A stretch of DNA of 64,000 nucleotides from Phymatolithon calcareum (taxonomy: Eukaryota > Rhodophyta > Florideophyceae > Hapalidiales), in assembly GCA_977006965.1 (NCBI GenBank), contig OZ345377.1, forward strand, positions 1,736,001-1,800,000. The letters run 5' to 3'. The notes below the pieces were generated by a model. The model saw only the letters and a list, made by a program, of their open reading frames with translations. It searched no databases and had not been told where the DNA came from. Each line of letters begins with the position of its first letter. Within the stretch, counting starts at the first letter, position 1. The position numbers were made by a program, and so were the translations under genes. Positions 20,138 through 30,727 of this stretch are shown here, piece by piece.

Positions 20138-23100
20138 GAACCTGAGGTTGCAATTTCGGCAAGCATCGTTAACGAAAAGTGTCATTCGAAGTAGTGCAGA
20201 CAACAATGTTTTCCTCTCGTATATGAATTGCAGCGCATGTTGCGGTGGACTTTTCTTGGCTACATTGCGTACTGGAGTGTTGATTTCCTCCAATACCATG
20301 TTGCCCGCTGACGGTCCTAGCAAGACTACTGTGAACGAGCTGTCGAACTTCATCAAGAGGAGGGTATTCTGCAGAGAAAAACACAACAGAACAATTCCAA
20401 GTTTGGATGGAGTGGTGTGTGTGTGTATTTTACAAGCACTAAAAATGCAATAAGTATTTGAGGTTAGCTCGTCGAGGAGTTAAAAGTAATTCATGTACTG
20501 TATTGCCAAGTCCAACAGAAACAGATTAAACGGAAAAGTTAGAACTCGAAGAAATGCAGCTTCTCGACGACAGAGCCGGTGTCACAATGGTTATCAGAAT
20601 GAGTAGAAGTAGAATGTTTGCATCGACCGAAGCCCTCAAAAACACGGACCAACGTGTAAAATACTATTCATCACATAACTCGGACAGAATGAGCTCCACT
20701 TTCCGGATGCACAACATACCTTTGAGGCGAAATCAGTGTCGATGTTATGTCATGGGCTCAGATCCCTGTGTAAAAAGTTCCGCATGGCTCGCCCAGTGGC
20801 AAGGTCTCAGAGAGAAAATTGGCATGTTACAAATCTTCATCGCCCGGCGACCATTAGAATATGCAAGCAGCTAAGGAACGAAAAGCCAACCACAAGTGAG
20901 AAAAAATCAATGTCGGTCAGAAACAAGGCCATTGGTAAGTCGGGTTAACGCGCGTTCCAGGATCTGCTGCATCAGAAAGACTAATTGACTTTGTCTGCAC
21001 TCGCATCCATGCGCTATGTTCAAAGTGAAGTTATTTTGGCATTATTGTTCATCCTTTGAAAGCAGATAAGATTGGTGAATATTAATTCTTACCTATTACC
21101 CCGTTCACCTGGGGCAGACCCAGCTGTGTTCGAACAATGCTCAGATACGGCCCATTGATATGGCCATGAGTGATCTATTCCACTTGGAGGCGCGCCGTAG
21201 AGACGGGCGAACGACGACGGCAGCAAAGAACAAACTGACGTGAAGAAGTCATCGAAAAAAGTGGTTAGACATGATGTCTTTTGTCCGGATGCTCGTGCAA
21301 AGGGCTTCAATCTCCTCAGTTGGTTGATCCATGATTGCGCCGCAGCGCGTTCCTCAGGCGCATAAGCGCTAGGACAGTCCAAGAGAATCCTCCCTGGAGC
21401 ACAGCCGACACAATATGACGGTTGTCAAACTTACATGGCCGGAGATTCCGCCTTTCATAGCCTCGATTGTCGACGCCAAGACCCGAATGCGCAGCTCACT
21501 ATAAGAATGGATGCTATCTGCAAAGATGTCGCAACAGACACAGGATCAGCAGAAGATGGATTAGCAACGGTGATTAAGATTTGGACAACACCAAAGTTGG
21601 GCGTTCGGCTCGGTGAAATGATGTAAATATCAGCAATGCAAATAGCTTGCCTCTGTCCAAGTGTCGAATATACAAATCTTCATTGCCGCACCGCATCCCG
21701 GAACGAGGTGCTCACTTACCTTGTTCACACCTTGCGTGTGGCAGATTTCCATGCAGCTATCTAAGCCAAGGGCGTTGCAGACGTCGCCTGGAGCGTGTCG
21801 TGAATCTGGTGCCGACAAAGTTGTCGATGCCCTTTTTATATACCTCAGCGCCGACGGCGCCGTTCCATAAAAACTGAGTCGCACAGTATGAGCGAATTGC
21901 CACGTGTAATACACAATGCTCTTTACAGTGGCACCTTCATCAGAATTGGATTACAGTAGTGGGTCTTTTTCAGAAGTCCCGAAAAACCATAGTTTGGTAT
22001 CAAGTAATTTTGGATTCCCATGACATGTGCTGCGTGCAAGCATTGTTATGTGTACTGTATAATAGGTAATGCACGCATTGATGGGTTCTGATGATTGAGT
22101 AAACTTCTACTTCGTAATAGTAGAAGTTTAGGTCGAATAGAATAAACTTTAGTCAAAAATGCTGCCACTACAGTAATGGCGACGAATCAGTTCCTACGAG
22201 CTGTTGAGCCCTTTTTTTCCAAACCTCGTCCTCAACTAGTTGGTGAAGCGTAAGGTACGTTCTTTATGTGCGACTTAGTTTGAGCGTGAAGGTAAATTGC
22301 TTTCGCATTGCATTCAAATGCTTTTCAACCTCTTCTGCAGGTGTTGTTTTCCTGCTCTTTCCCGACGGCTGCCGAAGAGGACTGAATTCAGCTCGGTACT
22401 GACCGACTGAACACATACCTCCCTGTTTCCGACCAGTTGAATAGTTGGACCTGCACGGAACGTCCACACCTTAGCTTCCGAAAAATGCTCCGCGACATCG
22501 AACAACAGTCGAGCATGAAATGGGCAACCTTCTCATCATCTTTCATAAGTGTATGCCATTTTTCGGAACGGCCTGCAATCTCTGCTCGAAGATGGACTTG
22601 AAGTGGGAAAGAGAAGTGCGTTTCATATTGGACCGCATTTATCATTTCAGTGCGCTTACCATGTGAGTAGACAGCTCACGTAATATGCATCAATACGGGG
22701 AGTAGGAAAAACAATGGAGCTATAGTTAGTAAAAAAGTATGAATGCATTAGAAATTCTATATACATGTGCAAAACGCAATGGTCCTTGCTCTCTTTCACC
22801 AGCAGCGCTTACGCTTCGATTAACAATCCACAGCAGAATATTGACCATAAACTATTGTTCGAAAATAACGTTACCTGCACTAAAACCGTGTTTTTCGTCC
22901 TGAACAAGTTTCATGAACACTGTAACCAAATGGAGCCAAATTTCGTCGTCCTTGCGTGCGTGATCCTCCACGAAGCTACAGTAGTAACTTCGGTTGTGCT
23001 GTAACTGAGAGTCATGTTATATGCGTACTATTCGAGTAGAATCTAGTTAAACGTACCAAATGCCGTGGCCAATTAGCCTTCCATGAGGAATAAAAGGACT

Positions 23101-23899
23101 TTTGTAGTTCGAGCAGTGGCTGTACACAGCAAAAACGGTTTTCGACCAAGGCTTTTGGGCCATACTGTATGGCCAACACGTTAGAGAACGGAGCGCATCG
23201 GGTTGGTCTTCTGATAGCATCTTTGCTGGAGCCTCAACCAATTTCTTATACGTCTGGAATACTATGGCCGATTGTGCTGCTTTCTTTCTTTCTTTCATAT
23301 ATATTTCAAGAAGGTTAGGAGCTAAGCGTGTCTGCATATCGTTTTTATTGTCGAGGTACTTCTGAAGTTAGATCCAGTTTATGTAGATTTGCATTGCTAT
23401 AAAGGCGCAGAGCCGAAACCCCTTCGACTAGCTGGATGTTCCGGGTGCATCTTCAGTTCATGAAGCTGAGCTTAACCCGCTTGAACAGTGACGTCATTTT
23501 TATCCTACCGGTCCAAAAATTTGAGGAAAACAAAGCTATAGGTGCGAGCACGAGGACTGAGAGCAGCCCCATAGCATTCAGAAGGCACTTGGAGGAACAG
23601 ACATTACGAAACCCATTTTCCTCCGCTCCTATGGCCCCACTTTCAGCATATGCTATGCGGCCAGCGGCTCTTGTCAAGGTCTTCATGATACACATGGCGG
23701 TACATTGCTTCTGGAAACCTTACTTACTGATAGGTAAGGTTACCGGAAGCAGTGTCCTTGACAGCAAAGTTTTTTTTCCCCGCCACTGACAATCTTAACT
23801 AAAGTAAGTCTTCGGCCTCATTTTACACTCCTCTCTCAGAAAAATTAATGTTTTAGGTTCGCACAAAACTTCACTACGGTAACAAAGTGCAACATGGCC
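20138..23899. other. 3.7 kb gene-poor region
   Basis: No frame above about 130 codons and none recognised. It has scattered TACAGTA/TACTGTA motifs (20497, 21952, 22052, 22168, 22976, 23164) and short frames such as 21089-21382 and 23047-23337 on minus. No family A-D LINE piece and no unit X sequence were noticed. It may hold decayed repeats I cannot name or long UTRs. Confidence 0.5.
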
Positions 23900-25135
23900 T
23901 CAGCTTTCAGTTTCATGTATCCTCGGAAGATCATCCGGCCATCCTGCAACCTTTGCCGCAAAATACTTGTTGTTATACCTCCACTCATCATGGCCACACC
24001 CATCAAACCATCTTGGCACAAACTCACATCCCTCTTTCAAAGCCTGCTCCCTACGTTCTCGTTGCCTTTCTTCAACTTTCTTCTTCTCCTTCTGTGCCTC
24101 CTTGTACTTCCCCAACTCCAGCAATCGCTGATCCGTTCGAAATCGCGAATCTGTGCACGGCAACCCACTGTCCGCACTCTGCACCACTGACGTCGGGGAC
24201 GCACCGCCTCCCACCTCACTCGCCATCCCCGGTGGACAATTCAAGTTCCATCCCCACTGCGTCATCTCGTGCCCCCCAGTCTTCTCCACCCCTGGTCGCT
24301 CCTTCTCCCGCCACACCGTCACCCCATCAACATCAACATGCGACGTCCACGCGCCCGAAATCGACCGCACCGGCGTGTTCAAATCCGTAGCCAAGCACAC
24401 GGCACCCGACACGCGTCCAAGCGTCTTCCTGCTACTTGACTTTTTGAACTCGACATTAGTGACAATCTCTCCAAAATTAACCTCTCGAATCTCCACCCTG
24501 CCAGCATTATCCAGCCACAAACTGCCCATCACAACATTATTCACAAAGCAGTGCACCTTCTCATAAACATAATGCTCCGGTTTCGGCAGTAACGGAAACT
24601 CAACGTGCACCTTACCACACGGCCACGCCTCCACACTCGTCGCATGAACCTTAGTGCGCACCCGCTGCGTCGCCGAGTACGTCCACCCCTTCCCGCACGC
24701 ATGCACGGCCGACACGGCGGGGTGATGCGACACTTGCTCGGCCACGAGCGCGACGCCGCGGTCCGGCATCACGAGCTCGAACGTCTCGCCAAGCAGCGGG
24801 TTGAACGGCTTAAGTGTGCGCGCACGCGTCGACGAGTAATGGCTGATGAAAAAGGCGGCCACTAGTGCGGCGCGGTCCGCGGAGGGGAGGGAGGGATCGG
24901 CGGCACGGTCTAGGAGGAAGGAATACTCCACGTCCTCGGCTAGACGTTGCAGGAAGGAGAGAGGTTCGACATAGTGCACCGGGAGGGAGAGAACGTCGCG
25001 GCCCATCCCTTGCTTTACGAGCTTCCATAGCGCGGATTTGTCACGCTTGGGACGAGAGGCTATTGGGGCGGGGACGGTGGGGTCGCGCACCGCGGACGGC
25101 GGGAGGGCGTCCAGGGAAATGCCGTCGGGGTTCAT
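23900..25135 (-). CDS. Oxysterol-binding protein-related protein, ORD only (411 aa)
   Basis: Minus-strand frame. The homology start is the ATG at 25133-25135 (MNPDGISLDALPP). The frame stays open to another ATG at 25537, but that extension looks non-coding. An ORD fills the protein: LSFLQRLAEDVEYSFLLDRA, FNPLLGETFELV, fingerprint EQVSHHPAVSA (P to A at one position), WPCGKVHVEFP, HYVYEKVHCFVNNVVMG, TQWGWNLN and SRFRTDQRLLELG. There is no PH domain, so this is a short soluble ORP of the Osh4-like type, in contrast to ORP1 8 kb away. ORD sequence differs clearly, so they are not a recent duplicate pair. Function: lipid exchange between membranes. The C-terminus ends in the usual PRWF....EWRYNNKYF segment. 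Confidence 0.9.
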   Translation of the reverse strand: MNPDGISLDALPPSAVRDPTVPAPIASRPKRDKSALWKLVKQGMGRDVLSLPVHYVEPLSFLQRLAEDVEYSFLLDRAADPSLPSADRAALVAAFFISHYSSTRARTLKPFNPLLGETFELVMPDRGVALVAEQVSHHPAVSAVHACGKGWTYSATQRVRTKVHATSVEAWPCGKVHVEFPLLPKPEHYVYEKVHCFVNNVVMGSLWLDNAGRVEIREVNFGEIVTNVEFKKSSSRKTLGRVSGAVCLATDLNTPVRSISGAWTSHVDVDGVTVWREKERPGVEKTGGHEMTQWGWNLNCPPGMASEVGGGASPTSVVQSADSGLPCTDSRFRTDQRLLELGKYKEAQKEKKKVEERQRERREQALKEGCEFVPRWFDGCGHDEWRYNNKYFAAKVAGWPDDLPRIHETES

Positions 25136-25679
25136 GGTGAGCGCAGGCGCGGAGGAGGTGCACACAGGATTTGGGGGAACGGTTATGCGGACGGGGTCGA
25201 CCAGATGCTGTGGAGTCGAGTGAGCGGCGGTGTGGGGAGTCAGGGGTGATAGAGGGTGGGTGAAAGTGGGCTCTGAATGAAACTGCAGTTGTGGGCGGAC
25301 ACCAACAAGGTGATTTTGAAAGGAACAGCAATGCAATTGGACAGGAGTTGATGGATGTGCTTCAATTGCATCATCATGATTTAATTGAATGATACTGTGT
25401 ACATACAAACGAAGCAACAGCAATATGATGCAATGCATGATGTTAATCGATTCTTCTACAATTACTTTGCCAGATGTTCTGTAGAGACCAAACGTGATCC
25501 GTCCCCCTCCATCGCAAGTGGGGCACGGAGCACTCATTGATCAAAGCAATGGTTTCCTCAAATTAATAAAGCTTTTTTCCGGCATCAAATAAGGTGAAAC
25601 ATGAACTTTTGGAAACTATTTGGTCCTCTTCTGCTTCCGGAACAACTCTAATTATCCACTATAATGTAAACATAGCTGT
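25136..25679. other. 5' flank of the second ORP gene
   Basis: Open reading frame continues through here on minus from an ATG at 25537, but composition (hydrophobic run from AT-rich DNA) suggests 5' UTR/promoter. No repeat or RNA gene recognised. Confidence 0.45.
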
Positions 25680-26680
25680 TTTGGGCGTGACACAGCTAAA
25701 TGAATTTTTTGTAGTTCCTCCCTATAGGATTACGCAAGAAACGAAGATTCCGAACTCGATGAAGCTCTCACCCTCAAAAAAGCGAAGCACAGGCTTCTTT
25801 GCACGCACTGGTTATTTCACCGCTTCCCATATCCCTGGCAAGAAACGTAAGCGAAGGATTGTAGCGCAACGAAAAGTCTCTCAGGTGCAATGATAATTGA
25901 CTAAGGGAGCTTCAATAAAACAGAAATCCATCCATCCATCCTATAGGATTACTGAAACAAAGTCGGCATGCCGTGATATCACCGCTGGTGGGAAGAGTGG
26001 GAATACACAAAACAGCGGGACATGGTAGCTCCTCCCAATTTCGTTGTTCACATTATGCAGACTTTTCGCGTCAGTACTCCACGATCTGAAAATAAGACAT
26101 GCCTTTGTTGGCGGATTGCGATGCTGACTCAACTTTCGGTTTATGTCTGCGCACTATGTGCATTTTGTATAACTTCCGAAGATATGGGCAAGGATTCCTT
26201 GGTTGATACTTACCTTGCATTTCTTGTATGCTATCAATAGTACCCTCAATGGAATCTAGTACCACACGCCCATATTGAGATGCCTATAAGTTTCCCTGTG
26301 TGCTGCACTCAAGACAACGAATCCTCCATCAACTGAGCCACACACACTACTCTAACCCCGTACTGTTGAATCTACTATCGCCCGATTATATCTAAACGTG
26401 CGTCTGATGCGGTTACTTTCGACGAGGCAGGAAACACGCCGGAAGTGGACGACGCCGCGTCGGGCGATAGTAGCAGAGTGAAGATGGTGTCGTCAACGCC
26501 ATCCTAATTCTGCTTGCTGTTTCCATGCTGGTCAGAGTGTTCGGAAACACAGAGTCGAAGTCAACCGAGGTATCATTCTCTACGGATGATGCTTCGCGCA
26601 AGGTCCCAGGTCAACAGTTTTCACCCTGGGTTACTTGACTTCCCACGAGATCATCTTCGGTAAGCTATGCTATGAAATCT
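25680..26680 (+). mobile_element. Unit X copy 4 (distal part only)
   Basis: Matches the gene-distal part of unit X: GTGACACAGC..TGAA, CCTATAGGATTACTGAAACAAAGTCGGCATGCC, the ACTTTTCGCGTCAGTACT block, TATGGGCAAGGATTCC and one arm of the foldback. Same orientation as the copy at 27145-30235. Broken by a 207 bp insertion at 25733-25939. Confidence 0.72.
25733..25939 (+). mobile_element. LINE-like 3' end (family E), 207 bp, with TSD
   Basis: Flanked by CCTATAGGATTA (25721-25732, 25940-25951). It contains the end of an ORF (basic stretch GKKRKRRIVAQRKVSQVQ, stop at 25893), then CTTCAATAAAACAGAAAT and a (CCAT)n tail. Not similar to families A-D. A retroelement with a tetranucleotide tail. Confidence 0.75.
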
Positions 26681-26842
26681 TTACAGTGCCCCATACACTT
26701 TCCGACTTGCTTAACCTACACCTACTATACTCGGGCGCAGGTTGTTCACCAGAAACATACTGTAGCCCGTAGACTGAATGAAAGAGAAATGCGAATATTA
26801 TTTGGCTTTCATTGATGCGGAAAAAATTGTTATATGGGGCGG

Positions 26843-27105
26843 GAAAATTGTAAGTTCTTATTTTAGAAGCCCTCAACGCCAGAGTCGCCGACACCAGAGC
26901 AGCTTCCCGTTTCTACTGTCATATTGTCTAAGAGTATCTCATTTCTGCCGTCATTATAATCTTTAATTCTAATAGTCTGTCCATGCAGTAAACGGAATTG
27001 CTGCAGAAGGGAAACGTAAGCGGAACGAAGGTGAACCATAGAAAAATTTAGTTGGAAGGTTGCGGAACGGTAGTGCACTAACATCTGATTTTCCATTTTC
27101 ATAAT
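26843..27105 (-). mobile_element. LINE family D copy 2, 3' end, antisense
   Basis: Minus strand ends ..CGGGAAGCTGCTCTGGTGTCGGCGA..GGCGTTGAGGGCTTCTAAAATAAGAACTTACAATT, the same 3' end as the TSD-flanked family D insertion at 52649-52945. The coding part is decayed. The 5' limit is uncertain. Confidence 0.65.
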
Positions 27106-27428
27106 TATGTTAACATACGTTACGTTCGTTCATCATCCATCCGCTGCGCCCAATGGTTAAGATTTCAAATCGAGCGAGTTAGGAACATGTCGACGGTCGC
27201 TGCTTAAGGACCAGGTGCGGGTCAAAATTTTAGCAAATCAAGCTCTACATCCGCGCATACTCTGCCGCGCTCATGCGTACCTTTGAAATGCACAGGAGCG
27301 CTCCGATCGGTATTCTAACAGTTGTAAATCACGCATAACAATCGTGCAACCTATTGGTGGACATCAAACTCTTTGGAAGTAATCGAAGGTCGTGTTTTCT
27401 TGTGTGCCTCTGACGTGGATATGAACGG

Positions 27429-27578
27429 CTTTCATAGTTCCCAGAGTGCCAAGTATTGGGAGGGTGATGCTCTTCGACTTGTTCGATGCTTCTACGGGTA
27501 TAAGTTATCCCGTAGAAGCACCGAACAAGACGAAGAGCATCACCCTCCCAATACTTGGCAGTCTAGGAACTATGAAAG
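27429..27578. repeat. Hairpin 1 (L-L'), about 68 bp arms
   Basis: The coding stretch CTTTCATAGTTCCCAGAG..CTTCTACGGG is followed at once by its reverse complement, with a tip of about 10 nt (TATAAGTTAT). A few mismatches between arms. Confidence 0.92.
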
Positions 27579-27589
27579 AGCTCTCCGAT

Positions 27590-27670
27590 TCTGAGCTCTC
27601 GACTTGGAGGTAGTTTTCGGGCGTTATACGGTATAACGCCGGAAAACCACCTCCAATTCGAGAGCTCAGA
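27590..27670. repeat. Hairpin 2 (R'-R), 40 bp arms
   Basis: Reverse complement of the following coding stretch precedes it. The centre GGCGTTATAC-G-GTATAACGCC has a single unpaired base. About four mismatches over 40 bp. Confidence 0.92.
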
Positions 27671-27725
27671 AAAGGACAGTTTGAACTATTTCTTAGAAAT
27701 GAACTGCTTTCTGAGTTCCGAGAGT

Positions 27726-27838
27726 GCCAAGTATTGGGAGGGTGATGCTCTTCGACTTGTTCGATGCTTCTACGGGATAACTTATACCCGTAGAAGCATC
27801 GAACAAGTCGAAGAGCATCACCCTCCCAATACTTGGCA
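27726..27838. repeat. Hairpin 3, second copy of L-L' with inverted tip
   Basis: Second unit of a roughly 275 bp tandem duplication. The tip ATAACTTATA is the exact reverse complement of the tip of hairpin 1, i.e. the loop is flipped. Confidence 0.9.
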
Positions 27839-27867
27839 GTCTAGGAACTATGAAAGAGCTCTCCGTT

Positions 27868-27948
27868 TCTGAGCTCTCGACTTGGAGGTGGTTTTCGGGC
27901 GTTATACGGTATAACGCCGGAAAACCACCTCCAATTCGAGAGTTCAGA
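27868..27948. repeat. Hairpin 4, second copy of R'-R
   Basis: Same arms and same tip orientation as hairpin 2 with a few substitutions. Confidence 0.9.
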
Positions 27949-30235
27949 AAAGGACAGTTTGAAATATTACTTAATAATCCTTGAAAGGATCCTGACTTAT
28001 ACAACAAAACCAGACTGACGTTGCATGGACTTCACAGTGCCATTATGAAAAGCACGGGTGCGAACAGGAGACTTCAACAAGAGGCATCTCCTAGTCCAAG
28101 AAAATCGCTCTTGTCCACAACGGAAGGAGGTTTCCACGGCAGGTCATACCACCAATTCTCTCCATTTTCAAACACCAGTGCAGCATCTCCCCAGAGGTAT
28201 AAATATGAGGAAATACCCATGAGAACCAGTACTGTATTTGACAGATCCGACAATGATTCTGCTTTTAGCAGCCTCCAAGAGCATCAACCGCCTGTTTCTC
28301 AATTTAAACCTGTGCGTCCTGCAAGAAAAACTTCAGTGGAGAGAAAGAGGAAGAAGAAGCACCGCTCAAAAGTGAACAAGATTGCTTCCTCTTCAACTGA
28401 CATTCGTCCGCAGACTTCTCAGTCTCAAAATGTACTCAAAAGCACACAAAATGAGCTCCGAACTCTAGGAAATACTCGCAATCCTGAAAAGCAAGAAGGA
28501 GGTAAGCGTGTGAGCAGTGAAGCAGCGGGTGAAGCAGCGGACGATTTGGACTGTGCTTGCGCGAATGTACATAAAAGTCTAAAAACAGGGACCAGAGGTC
28601 AACAAGGGTATGCGTTTCAGAATCTTCCAGAAATGCTCGATCTTTTTGTCCAACTTATGACAAATTGATTTGCGCTTCGACATGGACGAAGTAAACAAGA
28701 CTTCTATTTCAAAAATTGTTGCAAAACAGATTTTTGGCAGTCTGTCAGGTTCCGACTCTGCTGCTGCTGCAAGTAATGGCTGTGGAGGGCCACGGAAGAG
28801 GTCTTCCTAATAGAGGATGAGCGCTCAAACCGCACTGCGACATGTAGATCCCGATCTTGTGCCTGAAAATCATGCAGTTGTCTAAATCCCCAAGAGTTGG
28901 CCGTATGTATCCTCGTCTGTGTCGAATATATTGTCGTTTTTCATGCATATCAGTTTTCTTAATGAAAGTTCAAGAGCCAGTGGGCCGAGTGAGAGAGGAC
29001 CCTTACCTAATTCGATACTTTGATGCGAATAAGGCGTTCGCATCTCATACTATATAGTCAGGCAAGAGGGTGCGAGAACTTCAGTATGTCTGTTTTATTT
29101 TTAAAAAGTAAACGATTGAACGCATGACGCCACAGTATCATTTTGCATTTTTCGTCACAAAAGCCACTGCTCCGCCGGCGTAAGGACTTGCAATGCGAAC
29201 CTCTTTGTGTCACTCTCTTCAAAACATTACATTTATATAACAAGGAGCGGTAGGTCGAACATAATTACTAAGCACAAAGATAGAAAGGACCCAACAGAGA
29301 AAAGGCCAGCATTAACACATGACATACCGCTGTATTGTGCGTGACACAGCGACATGAACTGTGTAGTTCCTACATGTTGGATAACTGAGCCAAAGTCGGC
29401 ATGCCATGATATCACCGCTGGTGACAAGAGTGCAAATACATGAAACGGCAGCTCCTCCCAAGTTCGCTATTCACAATACGCAGACTTTTCGCGTCAGTAC
29501 TTCACGATCTGAAATCAGACGTATCTTTGTTGACGGATGTCCATCAACGTGATGTTGACTCAACTTTCGGTTCATGCCTGCGCACTATGTGCCTTTCTTC
29601 TTTCTTTGGGCGTTAATTTAATGCCAGAACAAGTTCTCATTGTTCAAATATTGGAGAATCTCTACAGGTCTCTCCCTGTACAGATCTTCTACCGTTTTGC
29701 CACGCACTCTTCCGATGAATTGCTGACATGCCTTTCATGTATGCTACCAGTAGTATCTGCCATGAAATCTGGTATCCCGGGCTCATAATGAGATGCCTAT
29801 AAGTGTCCTTTCGTGCTGCATTCAAGACAAAGAATTCTCCATCAATTGAGCCATTGTCCCGCTCTTTCGAGGACCAATCCAACACGTCCCGTTAATTCCA
29901 CTATCACCGAATATGTCTCAAGGTGCCTCGAATTTCGAAGCGGCAGAAAACAGGGCGCAAGATAATGACGCCATCTTCATTCTGCTGGCTATTTTTCCAT
30001 GCTAGTCTGTGCGCTTGGAAACATAGAGTCGTATTCAACAGGGGTATCCCTTTCCGCGGAAGATGCTCCGCCTGAGGTCCCAGGACAGCACTTTTCAAGG
30101 GCTGAGTCCATATTCAGCTCGAGGTCCGCCGTAGTTACCGGCTCGACCACAGAAGGCATGAGGAAGGCGAAAAAGCCACCGTTATGGGTTCGCTTTACTG
30201 ACGTATCTCGATTAAAGGAAGTTTGTTGATTCAAG

Positions 30236-30727
30236 TGTTGTATTTGGTTTTTGATTTTGTTAAAAAACTAGAAGTATTACACGTATGTCGAGAGAAGCTC
30301 TCTGAGCGGGAAAGACATCTGAGAGCGGGAATGACATCAGCCTTGGTAGCCCTCTGTTTTCGCCCCAGCGGGAATGGCGTCGCTGAGGTAATATCTGTGA
30401 ACGGGAAAGACATATGATCATATGCTTACAGTAGGCTCACCCGCGCGCGATTATTTGTCTTCACCCCGTGTGACAAAGCCGGAATGACGGACTTCACGTC
30501 CTGAAATCGTTGCTCGAAATCAGGGACCGAAGCTCAACGGCAGCTTGTTGTCTAGAGACTTGTTGAGAGGAACCATCTTTTCGTCGTCAATCTGGATAAT
30601 AATAATGCTCATTGTAGTCTTATCATAGAGATGAATCAGATGATCTTACTTTAACGAAAGGCTGATTCCTAACAGTTCATTTTCCACTCTTAGTTTCCCA
30701 ATTACTTTCCCAAACGCAACACCCACA
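30236..30727. other. Spacer downstream of ankyrin/RING gene 1
   Basis: Between unit X copy 3 and the ankyrin/RING gene stop. Contains short GAGCGGGAA-type near-repeats at 30305-30400. No gene recognised. Confidence 0.45.

Larger units (their letters stand above)
27365..28811 (+). pseudogene. BAH-protein gene copy, rearranged by palindromes
   Basis: Starts inside the BAH domain (SLEVIEGRVFLCASDVDMN), runs to VRCFYGY, then is interrupted by tandem inverted duplications (27429-27948). It resumes at GKPPPIREL.KGQFE and continues through the basic region to the C-terminus at 28811. The 5' third of the CDS is missing, and a stop at 28666 interrupts the C-terminal region (LMTN* where the intact copy continues). 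Nonfunctional copy of the gene at 8118-9557. Confidence 0.8.
27145..30235 (+). mobile_element. Unit X copy 3
   Basis: Carries all zones of unit X: the upstream end (GGGTCAAAATTTTAGC at about 27218), a 5'-deleted BAH gene, the downstream region at 28812-29860 and a foldback arm (29905-29965). It is the uninterrupted reference that shows where LINE A2 entered copy 2. About 80-90 % similar by eye to copy 2. Confidence 0.72.

Noticed and set aside
25136-25537. N-terminal extension of the second ORP
   Set aside because: Open frame, but the sequence looks like translated UTR; the ORD homology starts after the ATG at 25135.
27429-27948. CRISPR-like or satellite array, from repeated palindromic blocks
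   Set aside because: The repeats are inverted duplications of adjacent coding sequence in two tandem units, with no regular spacers.
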